A stretch of DNA of 64,000 nucleotides from Epiperipatus broadwayi (lineage: Eukaryota > Onychophora > Udeonychophora > Euonychophora > Peripatidae). Shown here in pieces: positions 1 through 10,553 of this stretch. Numbering within the stretch: position 1 is the stretch's first letter; every line of letters begins with the position of its first letter. The DNA is taken from the NCBI GenBank assembly GCA_028023455.1, contig JAQFVV010012423.1, positions 10,145,158 to 10,209,157 of the forward strand, given 5' to 3'. The notes below the pieces were generated by a model. That model saw only the letters and a program-made list of their open reading frames with translations, made no database searches and was not told the origin of the DNA. A program made the position numbers and the translations under genes.

Positions 1-1162
1 ATAATAATATTAAATAAAATATTATCTGTACATGGCATAGTAATATTTGGGAAACGTTATTACATTAACAATAATAATATTATCTAATTAAGAAAGAAAC
101 AATTATGAAAATATGCATTAAATAATACTCAAACGATTATGATGATTTAAAAAATTATCGATACTTGCAAAATATTTCAGAGTTCTTGGGAATTTACACG
201 CATTTTTAAAATACACAGATTAGGTAAATCACAAATAATTTTACTTTATAATAGAATCCTTTCTGGACACAGCATAAAGATTAATAAATTCCATTTATTA
301 TATTTATTAATTCAAGGCAAGTTACCATTCAACATAATCCGTTTTAAGATTGCTTATTACTTGAATGTTTAATATATTTAATATTTGCTTCGATAATCCA
401 CAATTCAGGAGTGGCATTTAAATATTTAGCTTTCCTAATTCATTATCTATAGAATGTTATTTAAATATTTAGCATTGATAATTCATAATGCAATTCATAG
501 TTTATTCCAGTTTGTTCCACGCAGCGATTTAATTCATTTGAACCGATGTTATAATTTTATCCAAAAGATTATCATTCATTACTTGTTTAATTTAATATAT
601 AAAATTAATCTATTTATTTATAGATTTTTAATCCATGATACCAGTAATTCTTATTGTATCTCTGATAAAGCAAATAATTTATCATCCACAACAAAGCAAT
701 TTCCATTGCTTTTGAATCAAAATTCATTTTTCTAAGCAACAAGTTTATACGAAGGCTATTTAATTTAAAAACATTATTATTTTTTTCCTTACATAATTAA
801 AGACGAGACAATTCACAACATATATACATCTTTTCTTATAGTGAAGAAAATAATTATTTTTACGGTAATTTGAAAAATAAACAGCAACTTCTTTTAAATT
901 AATAAATATAATTTTCCAAAATATATCAGCTATATTTAGCATTAATTTCAATTGAACAAATCCACTGATTTATTATTGAAGTAGTGAAACAGCATTCCAT
1001 AAGTCAATTTGTCCATTTTTCCACTTATTAGTGGAAAAATGATTTTTTTGAAATAAAGAATTAAGGAATTAATTAATGATGGCTTTTGGTTTATTTGTTG
1101 TTATCCATCCTTCTTCTAGAATGATGGGAAGTCAATGCCTAGACTAGTTAATCTAGCCGGTT
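1..1162. other. AT-rich stretch without a recognisable gene
   Basis: Very AT-rich sequence. The only open frames are short and compositionally driven (rich in F, I, L, N, Y). A 12-bp perfect inverted repeat (ttttccacttat / agtggaaaaatg area) lies near 1015-1040. I see no RNA gene, splice-bounded exon or transposon ends until the hAT element that follows. Confidence 0.6.
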
Positions 1163-1170
1163 ATGTAGAT

Positions 1171-1634
1171 CAGGGGTGGCCAACTTTTGTTCATAAGATC
1201 TACTTTTTATTTTTAAAATGTGTTGCGATCGACTTGTTGTCATAGTCTATTCTAAGTGGAGGGAGGTATAAAATACATACTATTTTTATATATCTACCTA
1301 ATAAAAAATAACAATTATTTAACGGGACAAAAACTTCATGTCCGGTGGAATTAAAGCAACATGAGTAATTATTAACAATATTTATTAATTCAAATTAGCT
1401 ATATTAAATCAAGATTAAAAATATTATTTTCAATAATGATATGGCTTAGTGGACTTCTATCTAGAATTAAAAATAAAAATAAAACAAAAACAAAAGTAAC
1501 AAAAGAAATTGGCAATCTTAACTTAATGTGTTTCACTCATTACCCAACAGCTCTTGCCAGATTGGCCTCGCGATAAACCATAAATGGCTTTGCGATCGAC
1601 CGGTGGATCACAATCGACTTGTTGGTCATCCCTG
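1171..1634. mobile_element. Non-autonomous hAT element (MITE-like) with 8-bp TSD
   Basis: The 464-bp element begins CAGGGGTGGCCAAC and its other end, read in reverse complement, begins CAGGGATGACCAAC. These are imperfect terminal inverted repeats of the type seen in Charlie/ZBED-like hAT transposons. The 8-bp word atgtagat occurs directly before it (1163-1170) and directly after it (1635-1642); an 8-bp TSD is the hallmark of hAT insertion. The subterminal sequence contains repeated gatcgac words, also typical of this group. There is no coding capacity, so mobilisation must have been in trans. The perfect TSD suggests moderate age. Whether the transposase relic at 25.1-26.7 kb belongs to the same family cannot be decided by eye. 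Confidence 0.88.
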
Positions 1635-1642
1635 ATGTAGAT

Positions 1643-2525
1643 GACAAATTAAATGACCATTCAAAAATTTGAACCTGTTTAAGTCTTGATTACAATACGA
1701 ATTTGTGGAGACTGTTTTGATTTTCCAAACTTCAGCTTTTATAGCTGTTATCACTTGAGGTGTGTATTAAAGAATATTCTCCATCATGCATTAGGGCTTC
1801 GGGCTTCTTTATTTGTCTACAAAATATCTGCTGAGCAAAATGTTAAGAGTTAAGATATTTAAATTAAAACAGTAAAACTTTAGAAACAACTTTCAAAAAT
1901 AAAAGGGGAAAAAGGAAATAATAATTCCAGTCTTTAATTGCTTCACTTCAAGCATTTATTTAAAAAAAATAAATCATAAAACCATAAATTTCTGAGATAT
2001 TTATTTCAATTACATTTAAATTAAATTATAATGAATATCATTAAATAAATATTTTAGCAAATTAAATTAATCTTTGCTAAATAAAAATCTAAATATGTAA
2101 GCTTCTCAGTTTCCACACATGCATACAAAATATAAAAAAATAAGAACTGTTTTGTTTTATCTCTTATTAAAATATTTTAGTGTTAAAATGTTGAATTTAT
2201 AATTCTATTCTATAATTCTAATTTTGATTTATTTGTTTTATGTGTGTGAACACTTCTTTTGATTCATCCAGTTTGAGAACTTTATTCCTTAATAAGAATA
2301 TCAACGTATTTTACAAGCAAATAGTAAAATCTGCTTGGAAAGCCAATTATATATTTCTATTAAACATTAGTATGAGAGATTATTTAAACATGATAATGAT
2401 TACATTCAATGCTATACAACCAATGATAGCAATGAATATATTTGCTTAATTATAAAAATTAAAGCCAATAAAATTTTTAGTTTTTTATATATAATAGCCA
2501 ATTTACAGTGATACTGTAAATGTAG

Positions 2526-2528
<3 letters not shown>
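1643..2528. other. AT-rich stretch, nothing recognised
   Basis: No gene, RNA or mobile-element ends seen. The open frame at 2240-2449 encodes 69 residues of low-complexity-like composition with no family resemblance and is treated as chance. Confidence 0.55.

Positions 2529-2576
<48 letters not shown>
2529..2576. repeat. (TA)n microsatellite
   Basis: Uninterrupted TA dinucleotide run of about 48 bp. Similar long TA tracts recur through the window at 3888, 4256, 4555, 14559, 14684, 30430, 37423, 49783, 54229, 58289 and 62311, often touching the ends of inserted elements. Confidence 0.95.
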
Positions 2577-2579
<3 letters not shown>

Positions 2580-2616
2580 ACTAACCTCTGAGTATGCACT
2601 TTAATAATCTGATAAT

Positions 2617-3440
2617 TTCCAGTGCACTCTCCCAATAAGCACTGACTTTTAAACATAAGTTTATGCTTATGCTTTAAATTTGCTATATAAAGGAGTAGTT
2701 GCTCAATGTGCTTAAATTGGGGCTTTAATCTATTGGATATCTGAGCTGTAAATTAACAATTAAATTATACAAACCTATTCAATCTACCATAGAAGAGAGA
2801 TACAATCTCATTTTTAATCATCTCCATTGAAATAGAAAGTAAATTTTAATTTATTGTAATAAATATTCTATTAGTTATATAGTGCACATTAATATTCTCC
2901 ATGCACTTTCCTGTAAGCATCAACTTTAAAAGCATAAGCGTAAGTGTATGCTTAAAGTTTATTTTCTATATAAACTAGTCATTGCTCATCTTGCTTAAAT
3001 TAGGGCTTCAATCTACTGGATGCCTGAGTTACATAGAAAATAAACTCTAAGAACAAGTGTACACTTATGCTTTTAAAGTTAGTGCTTACAGGAGAGTGCA
3101 TGGAGATTATTAAATCACATTCTCAGGAGAGTTTGTCCTTATTTATAATATTACATGTGCTATATAAATAGCAGAATATTTATTACAGTGAATTCAAAAT
3201 TTATTTTGTATTTCATTGCAGGTGGTTAAAAATGAGAATGTGTCTCTCTTCTATGATAGCTCAAATAGGTTTGTACAATTCAAATGATAATTTATAACTC
3301 AAGTACCCAATAGATTTTAAGCCCTGATTTAAGCATGGTGAGCAAAGACTGGTATATATAGAAAATAAACTCTAAGCATAAGCATACACTAATGCTTTTA
3401 AAGTCAATGCTTACACAAGAGTACATGGAGATGCTGAACA
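2617..3440. repeat. Fold-back repeat with four related sub-arms
   Basis: A module starting near 2619 (tgcactctcc, then a run rich in cttatgctt, then cttaaattggggcttt) recurs in direct orientation at about 2900-3025. It recurs inverted at about 3030-3110 and about 3300-3435. The segment around 2752-2830, including accatagaagagagata, is matched in reverse complement at about 3220-3290. The whole is an imperfect inverted repeat with inner duplicated arms. No coding capacity is visible. Confidence 0.75.
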
Positions 3441-3845
3441 AAAAAAGATTAAGGCTAGAATAAATCCAGCTATTCTTAGTAATTCTGACATTTATAAGCA
3501 TACTTTGTCAACATTGTTGGTAATTTAGAGTAAAATTAATTTATCAATCAGATGGAATATGGCACTTAAGAATTATTAAGCTCATAATTAATTATATTAG
3601 GCTGGAGACAGCATCTGACTTTTAATTTGTACAATCAAGGTGATAAAAGTGAGATGCTGTCACCAGCCTTGTATAATTAATTAAGTTTAATAACTCTTAA
3701 TTGCCATATTCTATCTGGTTGATAAATTAATTTCACTCTGAATTACCAACAATATTGGAAAAGGTGTCCTTATAATCATCAGACTATCAAGAATAGATGA
3801 CTTCATTCTATTCTTGATCCTTTGTTCAACATTTAGAATGTTTTA
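3428..3845. repeat. Fold-back repeat of about 0.4 kb
   Basis: Left arm from about 3428 through ggctggagacagcatct (about 3600) pairs with the right arm running from agatgctgtcaccagcc (about 3650) to about 3845. Matching landmarks are caacattgttggtaatt (3509) and attaccaacaatattgg (ending 3758). The left end overlaps the fold-back before it. No reading frame is present. Confidence 0.75.
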
Positions 3846-3881
3846 AGTCATATCCTGGGAAGAGGGTGATTTACTTTCTTT

Positions 3882-3953
<72 letters not shown>

Positions 3954-4252
3954 CATAATTAATTATATTAGGCTGGAGACAGCATCTCACTTTTAATTTG
4001 TACAATCAAGGTGATAAAAGTGAGATGCTGTCACCAGCCTTGTATAATTAATTAAGTTTAATAACTCTTAATTGCCATATTCTATCTGGTTGATAAATTA
4101 ATTTCACTCTGAATTACCAACAATATTGGAAAAGGTGTCCTTATAATCATCAGACTATCAAGAATAGATGACTTCATTCTATTCTTGATCCTTTGTTCAA
4201 CATTTAGAATGTTTTAAGTCATATCCTGGGAAGAGGGTGATTTACTTCCTTT

Positions 4253-4328
<76 letters not shown>
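3583..4328. repeat. 371-bp tandem duplication ending in (TA)n(TG)n
   Basis: The unit from 3583 (cataattaattatattagg) to 3953 is repeated almost exactly at 3954-4328. Each unit contains the right arm of the preceding fold-back and finishes with a long (TA)n run followed by about ten TG repeats. The near identity indicates a recent duplication, probably by unequal exchange or replication slippage at the microsatellite. Confidence 0.9.
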
Positions 4329-4540
4329 AATACAAATAAAATGTTCATAAATTAAAGAGTGTTGTAATAACAATAAATATAATGGTAATTAACTATTATT
4401 TACCATCTTTCAAGTTGCAAAGTACTTTCAGTTATTTTTTTTAAAATTTAATGGCAGTAGATGAGAATTAAGAAATTAACTGAAAGTACTTCTGTGGATT
4501 GAAAGACTATATATAATAATTAATACTGTTATATATATAT

Positions 4541-4549
4541 TGTGCCCAT

Positions 4550-4600
<51 letters not shown>

Positions 4601-4612
4601 GCCCATTCCAAT
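4541..4612. repeat. (TA)n tract bracketed by direct repeats
   Basis: The 15-mer tgtgcccattccaat occurs at 4541-4555 and 4598-4612, on both sides of a (TA)n run. This is a short local duplication around a microsatellite. Confidence 0.85.
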
Positions 4613-7205
4613 TTAACCTGTTGCTAAAATTGCAATAATGTGCATAAAATAAAAACAGAAAAAAAATCATCATATTTTTTTGTATAGGCAAGAAAGCTGT
4701 AGGGCACCTAAATTTAAACTCTACATGATCAAGTCCCAAAACACTTAGGACAGAAAGAGAGAGGATGAAATATTTATGCTCTTTGTTTGTTTTGTATTGA
4801 TAAAACCAAAAGAGTAGTATATACCTTGAATTATTTAATAGTTATCTTTAAAAGTCAGGATTACAACACATATAAATAGTTGTCTGTGGACACAAACTAT
4901 TCAGTTAATCAGTTTTATATTTTGATTATTAACTTTCTTCAAAATTGATCTACACTTACTAAATTCTACTATTCTTTCTATAACAATAATTTAAGTCTAG
5001 TAGTTTTAATAATTTAGTTTAGAATATTAAGGTATAGTTTGTAAAAATCATTCAGATTATTTTGATAAGCAAGTTTTCTGAGTGTCTGAATATCTGAGTG
5101 TGTGTGCTTATATTTTACTTAAATGAACTTACAGTTACACATATATTAAAAGATTTTGTTAAAATCATTTTGTGATTTCAAAAGCTATATTGATGTAAAG
5201 AATTATATTGTATGTTAATTAAACTCACAAGGTTAGAATTTCAGCTGGCCAGTCCAGCTGACATACTTTAAATCAGAGCTAATTGAAAAAAGATCAAGTT
5301 TATGAGGCTAGACTTGAGAAAAAGTGGGGAATGCTATTAAGGTAATGAATTTCTGATTAGTCAATCAGTTAATTACCAATAAATCATATTAGTCTGGGTT
5401 TCTTACTAGTGGTAAATTTAAAACAGATTGTCAATTTTAATTAGATGGTTGAACTAATGAAAATCAGGTTTTTTCTATCTGTAAGCTTGTAAAAGACTAA
5501 AGTGTAAAAATAGGCTAAGTCAGTCTGTCCAATGAAAAATATTAAAATTTTTGAGAGAACAAACAAAATTGGGAGAAAGAAATCAGACTCAATCTCTGTC
5601 CAGGAAGCATTATTTTTTCTATATTTTTGTTTGAAGTTTTATACAGCCTAATGGCAAGCTAAGTACACATATATTTTGTCTGTGCTGATCTAACCATCCA
5701 TTAATCAATGCACATCTGAAGACTTTGAGCCAAAAGTATTCCACCTTTGTGACTGATTGTGAAAAATGACAGAAGCTGATTGCTCACCTATATTTTAAAT
5801 CTAAAATGAAAACAAGTAAACTGTTGAAGTGTTAAACCATGTAGGTCAGTTATGCCATTGACTGAGTTTAACCCCAGCAAAATGATAAATGTGTGCAAAA
5901 CAGCAGATATCCCTGGTCTGTTATAAATAAATATGCTGAAAAGAAATGAAGAAATAACTCCAGTGCTAAATGGTTTTTATGGAAGCAAGTAACTTCCCCA
6001 TCATCATCACATTAAAAGAATTGCAAGTCCAAGCCAAGAAAAGAATAGGACTGTTCCAGTAAACCACTGAAATTGGTAAATATATATGTTACTGGTTGGT
6101 GTTTATGGCTGCTGCAAAATTTATAAACATTCAACAAGCTGAATTTAAAATCTTGGAAAGTGCATGCCTCAAGAAAGTAAAAGAAGGACTGGTAATACAA
6201 ATTTTAATTATATATATATTTGATTATATCAGTGACTATTTACAAAACTTTTAATAACAAATTCTTTATCTTTTTTTATTATCTCTGAAGCTTAAGACCA
6301 AAATCAAGTAAAAGAATCTTCAGTAATAATAGCTATTACTTTACTAATGACATTCTACATTTTGAAATTATTATACATATCCACTTATTGATGGATTTTA
6401 TTTTGTGAAATGTATTATTGTATTTTAATTTAAATGTATGAAATATGTGGTTGATTTGTTAAAAGGTTTTTTTTCTTAATAATATTTTATTCATAATGGA
6501 GATCAACACATACATACATGCAGTAATATAATTATACTTTCCATATGTATATTTGGAGACTGAATGTTGGAAGTGATATAAAGGTAGCATTGGGGGAGCT
6601 AGATTTGTTAAAATCAGGATTAGTGACCTCAATTGGTCAGTGGGGAAGATAGGTAATTTAAAGCTTATTTCTGTAAATGCCTTTACTTCTCTAGAATCTG
6701 ACTGCCCCTTTTTCTAATTAATTATTTTGTTTATGTGTTATGTTTAAATTTATAAGGTTCAAAAGTATGTATGTGCAAAGAGTGTTTTTTAATGAAATAT
6801 TTTTATTTGGATATAAATTTTTAGTTATTCACTATCCAAATTGATGCACAAACATTATACTATGATATAAACATTGGATGCTGTCATTAAAGAGAAAGGG
6901 GAAATATTTTGGTATCATTACTATGATGATTTAAATATAGACAACTCATCAGTATTATTTATATAAATTTTCATATATATCTTTAAATATTATGTATAGT
7001 TTATTAGCCATAATAAATGTTAATTCATTTTATTAAAAGAGGCATATATCTTTATTAAGAGTATTCTTTGCCTTATTAATTATGATCATTTATCATCACT
7101 GTTGAATATTAATGGTTAAGTTCCAATTTAAATATAATAAAGTTACGCAAATAATTATGAATTTATAAAAGCTAAATTTTATGTTAGGCATTAGTTTTTA
7201 AAAGC
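4613..7205. other. CpG-depleted AT-rich stretch without a recognised gene
   Basis: About 2.6 kb with almost no CpG dinucleotides and many stop codons in all frames. Segments near 5.6-6.2 kb are less AT-rich, but I could not place them in any repeat or coding family. No RNA gene seen. Confidence 0.5.
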
Positions 7206-7209
7206 TGTG

Positions 7210-7720
7210 CCTGAAAGTACTATCATCATTATCATCATCATGTTTTTAATCAATGATCTAGATAAATGCATTTAATGGCCATAGATAAATAATGGTTTTC
7301 ACTGTATTTGTTTATCATTTGTGAGTCATTATAAGATAATAACCACCATCGAGATCATCAAACATCATTCTAGGATGAGTGAATTGCCACCATAAACCGA
7401 TAGTGTTTGATATGAGCTAGCAAGACTTATGAGAATGTTGAAATGCATTTATGATATTAAAATCTAAGTAATAATTTTGTCTGATAAATTTTATATGCAC
7501 AACTAAAGCATAAGTATGTTTTTGTTTTTCTTAATGTTAGTGCAAATGTGATATGGTTCTAAAATTCAAAATCCTACATGTGGTAATAAATAAGGTACCA
7601 AATGGGTTTAAACCAGGTAGATCTATAAGTAGGTATAGAATATAACTTTGTCTAGGTTTAGCTAACCTAGTGGTGCCCTGATAGACCATATTCACTTAGT
7701 AAAAACCTATAAAACTAGAT
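7210..7720. repeat. Dispersed repeat family, copy 1 (SINE-like end)
   Basis: This segment is similar over about 400-500 bp to 24040-24420. Shared order of landmarks: a tcatcatcat-rich start, gatctagataaatg with ggccat, gagctagcaa, then ggtaccaaatgggtttaaacc near 7594 and ctagtggtgcc. On the minus strand tggtttaaaccc resembles a pol III B box, so a tRNA-derived SINE is possible. I cannot see a matching A box with confidence. Copies are diverged, implying an old family. Confidence 0.6.
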
Positions 7721-8097
7721 AAAACTTAATAAAATGACTAGTTTATTTGGAGCTATTTTATACTTGTATGCAGTTACAAATAGCCTCCTGCATTTGGTTA
7801 CTATATATATATATATTGAAGCAGTCGGATTTAAGTTCGATCCTAGCTTCATGATCTTTCATATGTAGCCAACTTCAAACCCTTGTACTAACCTAAAATT
7901 TCCGATGCAATGGGGCTTTATACATTCAGTCCATGCTAGTTTCCTTAAAGAAAAACTATTATAAATGTGTGTTAAAATTAATTCATTTGAGATTTAAACT
8001 AATCATTTCTATTAATAAATTCATGTTAGAATTATTCATGAATTTATATATATTATAAATGTGTGGATTGTGCGTATATACTTGTAAATATTGAATA
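7721..8097. other. AT-rich stretch, nothing recognised
   Basis: Contains a short (TA)n at about 7803-7817. No coding or structural signal seen. Confidence 0.5.
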
Positions 8098-8527
8098 TAT
8101 ATAAATTGTTCGAAAGTTTCATTGCGTCGGGAATACTTGTTTTTTTTTTACTTTTAAATAATTTGTAAAGTTTCGTTGATTAAAAGCCACATTCCTTCGA
8201 TAAGCTTTAAAATTCTTAAAAACAATAGTAAAGTTTTATTAATTAAAAAAGATAAGAATTCATTTTCAATTAGAGAAGGAATTCAAGCTAATGAGTTTGA
8301 AAGCCTTATCGAAGGAATGTATCTAAAAACAACTAGATTAGGAAAGAAGCGCTAGCCTGAAGGCATCAGATACAGTATAAAGAGCCCAGGAAAAGTTTCC
8401 AAGCAGCTATTATTCCTCATTAAGAGAAGCTATATATATTTCATTAGAGAAGAAGCCGCTCAGTTAAATTATGAAGTAAAATAGTGTTTCTACCATGGTG
8501 GGGGGGGGCTTAACTTGAGGAGTCTGA

Positions 8528-8659
8528 CTACAGTTCCTGAAGTCCCCTGAAAATCTTCAATGTGGCTGTAATATAAAAATTCATATACCAATCGTAAGCT
8601 GCGTAAACCTTAGAGAAATCCTTCAAAATGTCATTCAAATAATTTTCCAAAATGCGCAT
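8528..8659 (-). CDS. Unrecognised 43-aa reading frame in CpG-rich island
   Basis: ATG to stop on the minus strand, encoding 43 residues beginning MRILENYLNDILKDF and ending GLQEL. The composition is balanced and amphipathic (charged residues mixed with I, L, Y, W, F), unlike the I/Y/F-rich chance frames elsewhere in this window. The three bases before the ATG are an in-frame TAG preceded by an AG, so the frame could also be an exon starting at a splice acceptor. I do not recognise the family. It lies 0.8 kb downstream, in the minus-strand sense, of another protein-like frame at 9466-9708. Both could be exons or relics of one gene. This is inference from composition only. Confidence 0.25.
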   Translation of the reverse strand: MRILENYLNDILKDFSKVYAAYDWYMNFYITATLKIFRGLQEL

Positions 8660-9465
8660 CTATGTCTCATCCAACTGGACTCTGCCGTGTGTAATTTAAG
8701 GAGCCAACCATGAAGAAATGGTAATATCTTTCTTATATGAACCGCTACTTTCTCACCGGTCTTCGAACTTTATTTTACACTACCTTTAAATTAAGTACTG
8801 TTAAAAGCTCTTCTCTTTCCTTAATGTATTAATGCTATTTTAAATTATGTAGTAATTCTCTATCTTAATCTCTAGTCTTTAAATTTAATATTTGTTAACT
8901 TTCTCTTTTCTTACGATGGCGGTTCATTTATTATATTATATATATTTATTGTGTGATTTATTAATGTTGTTTATTTTTTATTATATGCCAATACTAACTT
9001 CAACTCGATAATAATTCCCTTCGTTGCATTTGCCTTGTTAAATAATATTATATTTATTTTTACAGTAATTCTTACCCACTAGAACTATTTTGATACAGTT
9101 CTATTAATTATCGAGTTGAATGATTTGTACAATTTTTGCTATTTTATTAATGGCTAATAACAACAAATTATTAGCTCGATTTTTAACCTATGCTCCCGGC
9201 CACTTTACTGAATTTATAATAGTTATTTATTCACGTTAATATATTGTTTCGCAAAAAGGTTGATAAAGGAATTAAATGAATATATATTCTAATTCAAATG
9301 TTATACTTTCTATTAATATTCAGGGAGGGCGTGAGATTTAGGGTATAATTAAAGTATTTTCTAATTGCATTAAATATTTGTTGATTAAAGCACGTTTGAC
9401 TTTAATTTAACTTGATCAGGTCATCACGTAGAGCATTCGTTATATAAAATGGGTTTTATTATTAA

Positions 9466-9708
9466 TTAAAAGATGATTACCAAGTCATCATTTTTCGGAA
9501 CGTTGCTGATGCGAGCCATCTCCTGCTTCACAGGCTTGTCCTCGGTGATATTACTGTTCGTTAAATTACATAGGAAGAAAGTACTTCCTCACTTGCTCAT
9601 TTTATATTTGGAACACCAAAGGTTTGAGGCTATGACCCAAACTGGTTTTCCGTGTTCTATGGATCCTTCGTATAGGGCATCCAAGACTTGTCGAATACAA
9701 GCACCCTG
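9466..9708 (-). pseudogene. Unrecognised protein-like frame interrupted by one TGA
   Basis: Read on the minus strand from 9708, the frame runs 39 codons (including VLDALYEGSIEHGKPVWV), meets a TGA at 9589-9591, and continues in the same frame for 40 more codons (including EDKPVKQEMARISNVPKND) to a TAA at 9466. The upstream limit is a TAG directly before CAG, so an AG splice acceptor at 9709 is possible. Likewise a gtgagg donor-like site overlaps the TGA. The protein composition is convincing, but the family is unknown to me. A competing plus-strand frame (9473-9760) overlaps it and has poorer composition. It could be a decayed gene, two exons, or an undescribed element ORF. Confidence 0.3.
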
Positions 9709-10339
9709 CTATTTTCTCAAATCACAGACAAGCCATTATTTTTCATATTTATTCTTATAGCTCATAAGTCGTCAGTACCGTTTATTTCTCAGTTCAGGTA
9801 AAGCCCGCTCTCATGCTCGTAAATCATGATGAATTGATTTTATTAAAGTCGAACAAATTCATATTTATTTATAATTAAATAAGTTTTCTATTAAATATTA
9901 AAGTTATGCCCTAAATACGTATCTTGCTCTTTGTGAATTGATTTGCGAATGTGAAAATAAATCTCACATTCTTTCCTTTAGAATCAGAAGAATAATTTCA
10001 GTCATAGCCAAATACCTTTATCTACCTTTATTTTCTTGTCGGGGGCATAGACATATATTTATCATATAATATTGCGTAATAGTATTGGCATATAATAAGG
10101 ACTGCCATTCTTGTTGTAAATATAAATTCCGTTTAAAGACTAGAGGTAATCTATATAATCACAATCTAAAAGTTGAACAAAATTATAATTATTATTAAAC
10201 ATTTTATTAACACATTTGGTTTTTTTTTAACTTTCTTTCTTATTCAAATTATTTTAATATTAAGGCTCACTGTCTGTATTGGCAACCCGAACATATATAT
10301 ATATGAGTTGACTTATAAAGATTGTTAGTTATTTTATTA

Positions 10340-10553
10340 TACGTTATTAGAGGTAGATCAGGGGTCTCATTAATCATCATCATCTGTTGAGCTAGTTCCT
10401 TGGCGCATAGTCATGTACCGTCGATATATGTCATCCATTGATTGGATCTGAGCTCGTGAGTTGGGTTTGAATTCAGTTTGAACCGCCTGAGTTTGAATCC
10501 GACTTTGAGTTTGGGTTTGTTAATGTGTTGGCTTCTTTTCGACCGGTACAATA
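10340..10553 (+). repeat. Possible tRNA-derived SINE-like unit
   Basis: A GC-richer block ends directly at a (TA)n tract (10551). It contains ttgagctagttccttgg (A-box-like, about 10386) and gagttgggtttgaattc and gagtttgaatccg (B-box-like, 10460-10500). The internal-promoter spacing is plausible for a SINE, but no TSD was found. Confidence 0.35.

Larger units (their letters stand above)
8098..10110. other. CpG-retaining island with unrecognised reading frames
   Basis: Unlike the preceding 5 kb, this region carries dozens of CpG dinucleotides and lower local AT content. It contains several hairpins: an arm near 8188-8207 pairs with about 8300-8320 around ccttcgataagc, and an arm at 9001-9014 pairs with about 9106-9120 around aactcgataat. 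The word ttattatatgccaatacta near 8977-8996 recurs inverted near 10078-10098. Two minus-strand frames inside it are listed separately. It could be an unmethylated gene or promoter region, or a relatively young insertion. I cannot tell which. Confidence 0.45.

Noticed and set aside
5700-6210. Possible coding remnant in a less AT-rich stretch
   Set aside because: All frames contain frequent stops and no conserved motif could be recognised.
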